DNA of 64,000 nt from Elstera sp043721315 (lineage in GTDB: Bacteria; Pseudomonadota; Alphaproteobacteria; Elsterales; Elsteraceae): the NCBI GenBank assembly GCA_043721315.1, contig JAYSQZ010000034.1:1-64000 (forward strand). The letters run 5' to 3'. Below are positions 60,136 to 64,000 of this stretch, piece after piece (the first letter of the stretch is position 1; each line of letters opens with the position of its first letter). The notes under the pieces were generated by a model. It saw only the letters and a list, made by a program, of their open reading frames with translations, was not told where the DNA came from and ran no database searches. The position numbers and the translations under genes are program-made.

Positions 60136-60927
60136 ATGGGATCTTCTTTCGCCCCCTCCCGCCCTGTGGCCCTCGTGACTGGCGGCACGCGCGGTATCGG
60201 CCTTGCTATCGCGGATGCGCTCGCGGCGCGCGGGTTCGATCTTGGCATCAGCGGCACGCAAGGGGGCGCGCAGGCCGAGGCGATTTGCGCCGACCTCGCC
60301 CAAAAATATGGCGGGCGGGTGGTTTCCTCCGCTGGGAACCTCGGTAATCTCGACGACCACGCGGCGATTCTAGCCCCGGCCTTGGCGGCTTTTGGCCGAA
60401 TCGACTGTTTGGTGAATAACGCGGGTATCGGAGCGCCCGTGCGCGGCGACGTGCTGGCGCTGCTGCCCGAGAATTTCGATACCGTCATGAACGTCAACCT
60501 GCGCGGCACGATGTTTCTAACCCAGCGGGTCGCCCATCACATGCTCGCGACCGAGGCGGTGCCGGGCGTGAGCCGCAGCATTCTGCACATCACCTCGGTC
60601 AGTGCGGCGATGGCCTCGCCGGAGCGGCTGGATTACTGCATCTCGAAAGCCGGGCTGGCGATGTGGAGCCAGGGCCTCGCCCTCCGCCTCGCGCCGGAGG
60701 GGATCGCTGTTTTTGAAGTGCGCCCCGGCATCATCCGTACCGATATGACGGCGGGCGTAGCCGGAAAATACGATCAAGCCATTGCGGGCGGGCTGGTTCC
60801 AATGCGCCGCTGGGGGGAGGGCGCGGATATTGGCAGCATTGTTGCCGCCCTTGCTGGGGGGGGCTTCGGCTTCGCCACCGGCAGCGTGATTATGGCCGAC
60901 GGCGGGCTTAGCCTGCCACGTTTGTAG
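60136..60927 (+). CDS. Short-chain dehydrogenase/reductase
   Basis: The 263-aa protein is a classical SDR. The cofactor motif is TGGTRGIG (about residues 15-22), NNAGIGAP follows, the catalytic Ser is in ILHITSVSAAM and the YxxxK motif is YCISK (Tyr and Lys near residues 173 and 177). It ends with ATGSVIMADGGLSL. It starts one base after the first GMC gene's stop and may reduce or oxidise the same substrate using NAD(P)H. Annotation as a 3-ketoacyl-ACP reductase relative is possible, but the context favours a sugar or polyol dehydrogenase. Confidence 0.92.
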   Translation: MGSSFAPSRPVALVTGGTRGIGLAIADALAARGFDLGISGTQGGAQAEAICADLAQKYGGRVVSSAGNLGNLDDHAAILAPALAAFGRIDCLVNNAGIGAPVRGDVLALLPENFDTVMNVNLRGTMFLTQRVAHHMLATEAVPGVSRSILHITSVSAAMASPERLDYCISKAGLAMWSQGLALRLAPEGIAVFEVRPGIIRTDMTAGVAGKYDQAIAGGLVPMRRWGEGADIGSIVAALAGGGFGFATGSVIMADGGLSLPRL

Positions 60928-60938
60928 GAGCGGCCTGA

Positions 60939-62606
60939 ATGCCTCAGTCTCTTGCCTATGATTATATTATCTGCGGTGCTGGTCCTGCGGGTTGCGCGCT
61001 GGCGCATCGCTTAAGTGAAGACCCAGCGGCGCGGGTGCTGTTGTTGGAAGCCGGGCCGCGTGACCGGAACCCGCTGTTCCATATGCCCGCAGGCTTCGCC
61101 AAAATGACCAAGGGCATCGGCAGTTGGGGGTGGTCCACCGTGCCGCAACGGCATCTCGACAATCGCGTGCTGCGGTACACCCAGGCGAAGGTGCTCGGCG
61201 GCGGCTCGTCGATCAATGCCCAGATTTATACGCGCGGGCATCGGCTCGATTACGACGCCTGGGCCTTCGAGCACGGGTGCCCTGGTTGGAGCTACCGCGA
61301 GGTTCTGCCGTATTTCAAACGTGCCGAAGACAACCAGCGGTTCAATAATCTGCACCATGCCTATGGCGGGCCGTTGGGCGTGTCGGTGCCGATCAACCCC
61401 CTGCCGATTAGCGAGGCGTTTCTGCGCGCGGGGCAGGAAGCGGGAATGCCCTTCAATCCCGATTTCAATGGCGCGACGCAAGAAGGCGTTGGCCATTATC
61501 AGGTGACAGTGCGGAACGCGCGCCGCTCGTCGGCATCCAGCGCTTATTTGAAGCCAATCCTCGGCACCCGCCCCAATCTTACGCTGATGACGGGTACGCA
61601 GGTTCTTCGCATTGCCCTTGAAGGCAACCATACCGTTGGGGTGATGGTTGCGGGAAAGGGCGGGGCGGAGGTGCTGTTGCGGGCGGAGCGCGAGGTTATT
61701 CTGTCGGCAGGGGCCATCGGCTCGCCGCGCCTGCTGCAACTCTCCGGCATTGGCCCGAGTGCGGCCCTGGAAAAAGCTGGGGTGCCGGTTCGGCATGATC
61801 TGCCGGGCGTTGGCGGTAATTTACAAGACCACCTTGACCTGTACGTTATTGCCGAATGCACCGGCGATCACACCTACGATAGTTATGCCAAACTGCACAA
61901 AAGCCTGTGGGCGGGCATTCAGTATGTGCTGTTCAAGAAAGGCCCGGTGGCGTCCACTTTGTTTGAAACCGGCGGCTTTGCTTTTGCCGATCCGGCGGCG
62001 CGGTCGCCGGATATTCAGTTCCATCTGGGGCTTGGGTCGGGGATTGAAGCGGGGGTCGATAAACTTCGCAATGCGGGCGTTACGCTCAACTCGGCGTTCC
62101 TGCGCCCCCGGTCGCGCGGCACTGTGCGGCTGGCCTCTGCCGATCCCCGCGCCGCGCCCTTGATTGATCCCAACTATTGGGAAGACCCCTACGACCGCGC
62201 GATGAGTCTGGAAGGGCTGCGGATGGCGCGGGAGCTTTTCCGCCAGAACGCGCTGAAGCCCTTCATTCTCGCCGAACGCGCCCCCGGCCCGAAGATCGAG
62301 ACCGATACGGACCTCATGGCCTATGCCTTTCGGACCTGCAAGACCGATCACCACCCGGCGGGCACCTGCAAAATGGGGCGCGATGCTTTGGCCGTGGTCG
62401 ATCCCGAAACGCTGGCGGTTCATGGTCTGACCGGGCTTCGGGTGTGCGATGCCTCCATCATGCCCGCCGTCAACTCGTCCAACACCAATGCGCCAACGGT
62501 GATGATTGGGGAGAAGGGGGCCGATCTTATTCGGGGTCTGCCGCCTTTGCCGCCGGTCACGTTCCCGAACGATCCCGTCTCAGCCCTGCGAAAGGTCGCC
62601 TCATGA
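60939..62606 (+). CDS. GMC-family oxidoreductase (second, choline-dehydrogenase-like)
   Basis: The 555-aa protein has the FAD motif IICGAGPAGCALAHRLSED (about residues 10-28), the GMC signature KVLGGGSSINAQIYTRG (about 84-100) and the second signature GAIGSPRLLQLSGIGPS (about 259-275). The catalytic His lies in TDHHPAGTCKMG and the Asn in SSNTNAPTVMIGEKGADLI. It resembles the choline dehydrogenase/alcohol dehydrogenase branch and differs from the first GMC protein, so the two probably oxidise different hydroxyl groups. It follows the SDR by 11 bp and overlaps the Dabb gene. Confidence 0.92.
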   Translation: MPQSLAYDYIICGAGPAGCALAHRLSEDPAARVLLLEAGPRDRNPLFHMPAGFAKMTKGIGSWGWSTVPQRHLDNRVLRYTQAKVLGGGSSINAQIYTRGHRLDYDAWAFEHGCPGWSYREVLPYFKRAEDNQRFNNLHHAYGGPLGVSVPINPLPISEAFLRAGQEAGMPFNPDFNGATQEGVGHYQVTVRNARRSSASSAYLKPILGTRPNLTLMTGTQVLRIALEGNHTVGVMVAGKGGAEVLLRAEREVILSAGAIGSPRLLQLSGIGPSAALEKAGVPVRHDLPGVGGNLQDHLDLYVIAECTGDHTYDSYAKLHKSLWAGIQYVLFKKGPVASTLFETGGFAFADPAARSPDIQFHLGLGSGIEAGVDKLRNAGVTLNSAFLRPRSRGTVRLASADPRAAPLIDPNYWEDPYDRAMSLEGLRMARELFRQNALKPFILAERAPGPKIETDTDLMAYAFRTCKTDHHPAGTCKMGRDALAVVDPETLAVHGLTGLRVCDASIMPAVNSSNTNAPTVMIGEKGADLIRGLPPLPPVTFPNDPVSALRKVAS

Positions 62607-62917
62607 TTCGCCATATCGTTCTCATCCGCTTCCAACCCACGGTCAGCGAGGCCGAGATTGCCGCGTTGTTTGCCGAGCTTGGGCAGATCAGCACCCGCGT
62701 GCCCGGTATCCTGGGCATAACCGCCGGGCGCAGCGAAAGCCCTGAGAAAATAGAGCGCGGCTATCACCACGGATTCGTTGTCGATTTCGCCGATTGGGGC
62801 GCGCTCGCGGCCTATCAAACCCATCCCGATCACCAGCGCCTCGGGGCGAAACTCGTGGAGACTGCTGTTGGCGGCTTAGACGGAATTTTGGTGTTCGATC
62901 TTCCCGTATCCCTCTGA
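62603..62917 (+). CDS. Dabb-family (stress-responsive A/B barrel) protein
   Basis: The 104-aa protein is a dimeric alpha/beta-barrel (Dabb) protein. It opens MIRHIVLIRFQPTVSEAEI, has the conserved Gly-rich centre (GILGITAGRSESPEK) and ends in the YQTHPDHQRLG segment. Its ATG overlaps the stop of the second GMC gene. Members are small cytoplasmic proteins found in stress responses and as polyketide or sugar-pathway enzymes; the function here is not known. Its place in the operon suggests a catalytic or chaperone-like role in the same pathway. Confidence 0.88.
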   Translation: MIRHIVLIRFQPTVSEAEIAALFAELGQISTRVPGILGITAGRSESPEKIERGYHHGFVVDFADWGALAAYQTHPDHQRLGAKLVETAVGGLDGILVFDLPVSL

Positions 62918-62935
62918 TTGCTTGGGAGAATCCTT

Positions 62936-64000
62936 ATGTCCACCCTATTGCTGCCCGTCGTTGGCGGCGCGCTGGCGCCCTTCACCTTGTCCCCGGCAAA
63001 ACAGTTTGCAAAGCCCACGGGAGCTTTCAACCGCATCGCCCTATCTGCCGCGCATGTGGTGGCCGACCCCTTTGCCGATACCGCGCCGTGGCTCAGTCCT
63101 GCCGCGATTGATTGGGATAAGACGATTGCCTATCGGCGCTATCTTTGGTCGCTGGGTCTTGGCGTGGCTGAGGCGATGGATACGGCGCAGCGTGGCATGG
63201 GGCTGAATTGGAGCCAAGCGCAAGACCTGATCCGCCGCAGTCTTGAGGCCGCACAGGATTTTCCAGGCACTTTGGTTTTCTCCGGGGCCGGAACCGATCA
63301 TCTCGATCCCGCCGGGGCTACTCTCGACGATGTGATTGCCGCTTACGAAACCCAGTGCGAGACTATCGAAGCCCTGGGCGGGCGCATTATTCTCATGGCC
63401 AGCCGGGCCTTGGCGAAAGCCGCCGCGCGCCCTGAAGATTACGCTGTCGTTTATGGCCGGATTCTGCGACAGGTGAAGCAGCCCGTTATTTTGCACTGGT
63501 TGGGCGATATGTTCGATTCGGCCCTAACAGGCTATTGGGGAACGACCGAGTTCCCGCCCGCGTTGGAACTCTGCCTTCAAATTATCGCCGAGCACGCCGA
63601 TAAGGTCGATGGGATCAAGATTTCGCTTCTCGATAAGGAGAAGGAAGTTCAAATGCGTCGCCGGTTGCCGCCCGGTGTGAAAATGTACACGGGTGACGAT
63701 TTTAACTACGCCGAGTTAATCGGGGGCGATGCCGAAGGCTTTAGCCATGCGCTTCTGGGTATCTTCGATGCTATTGCCCCGGCGGCGTCGGCGGCTTTGA
63801 GTGCGCTCGCGGCAGGCGATAGGGCCGAGTTCGAGGCATTGCTGGCCCCCACCGTGCCGCTGTCGCGCCATATTTTCAAAGCGCCGACGCAATTCTATAA
63901 AACCGGCGTGGTGTTTATGGCTTACTTGAATGGGCATCAGGATCATTTCACGATGATCGGCGGGCACCAGAGCGCGCGTTCGCTGGTTCATCTCGCCGAA
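62936..64000 (+). CDS. DUF993-family protein, truncated by window end
   Basis: The frame from ATG at 62936 runs without a stop to the window end (355 codons). It is clearly coding, with normal codon use and continuous protein features. Typical segments are the opening STLLLPVVGGALAPF, VFSGAGTDHLDP, LHWLGDMFD and KISLLDKEKEVQMRRRLPPG, which match the DUF993 family, a TIM-barrel group related to dihydrodipicolinate-synthase-type aldolases and often linked to sugar catabolism. The conserved Lys in the KISLLDK region could be a Schiff-base candidate. About 30 C-terminal residues are probably missing. It is 18 bp downstream of the Dabb gene and probably in the same operon. Confidence 0.88.
   Translation, partial: MSTLLLPVVGGALAPFTLSPAKQFAKPTGAFNRIALSAAHVVADPFADTAPWLSPAAIDWDKTIAYRRYLWSLGLGVAEAMDTAQRGMGLNWSQAQDLIRRSLEAAQDFPGTLVFSGAGTDHLDPAGATLDDVIAAYETQCETIEALGGRIILMASRALAKAAARPEDYAVVYGRILRQVKQPVILHWLGDMFDSALTGYWGTTEFPPALELCLQIIAEHADKVDGIKISLLDKEKEVQMRRRLPPGVKMYTGDDFNYAELIGGDAEGFSHALLGIFDAIAPAASAALSALAAGDRAEFEALLAPTVPLSRHIFKAPTQFYKTGVVFMAYLNGHQDHFTMIGGHQSARSLVHLAE

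Overview
The window comes from an alphaproteobacterium with roughly 60% GC. The gene orders rimP-nusA-ylxR-infB and miaB-phoH-ybeY-corC-lnt-(XRE regulator)-metK-trmB, a DUF3035/BamF-type lipoprotein and a probable speF-type leader upstream of an ornithine decarboxylase all fit that class. A Rhodospirillales-like relative is my inference from overall flavour; nothing here fixes the genus. I see no rRNA, tRNA, CRISPR array, intact insertion sequence or prophage.

Layout. (1) 0.2-3.7 kb, minus strand: a small unknown gene, then a GntR regulator - cysteine-dioxygenase-like cupin - amidohydrolase operon. (2) 3.9-6.8 kb, plus: an arsenic-type cluster of an ArsR regulator with a Cys-Cys...Cys motif, an FAD/NAD(P) flavoprotein and an MFS pump, with two matching operator-like sites. 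(3) 6.8-18.8 kb: the most unusual block. Two paralogous gene pairs diverge from one AT-rich control region. Each pair is a membrane sensor followed, with overlapping stop and start codons, by a sensor-HAMP-MFS fusion protein. The left arm continues into a class III nucleotidyl cyclase. The right arm continues into a Tat-exported substrate-binding protein, a GNAT enzyme, an ATP-grasp ligase and a second periplasmic binding protein. There is no ABC permease or ATPase. (4) 19-20.6 kb: a LysE-type exporter and divergent LysR regulator. (5) 20.7-35.7 kb, all minus: housekeeping operons for translation, transcription, RNA modification and envelope, ending with the BamF lipoprotein. (6) 35.8-47.2 kb: a RelB/YafQ module with a toxin gene broken by a stop codon, a MarR regulator, a cupin, purU, a large MscS channel, an AmpG-like transporter, a GT9 glycosyltransferase, a fused acyl-CoA synthetase/acetyltransferase, and ornithine decarboxylase with a structured leader and upstream ORF. 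(7) 48-64 kb, all plus: a catabolic region with a LacI regulator, Gfo/Idh dehydrogenase, CoA-transferase, enoyl-CoA hydratase, aldehyde dehydrogenase, a complete sugar-type ABC importer, two GMC oxidoreductases, an SDR, a Dabb protein and a DUF993 protein cut by the window end.

How the parts may work together. In block 3 the shared sensor design, the coupled pairs and the similar 17-bp palindromes at the promoters of the left arm and of the ATP-grasp gene suggest one regulated unit. It may sense a periplasmic ligand and make and move a small molecule. That is inference. In block 7 the importer and oxidoreductases would take up and oxidise a hydroxylated compound, and the CoA-transferase, hydratase and aldehyde dehydrogenase could carry an acid product to central metabolism. 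Families of short palindromic repeats (about 3.75, 18.9, 37.5 and 50.1 kb) are scattered between genes.
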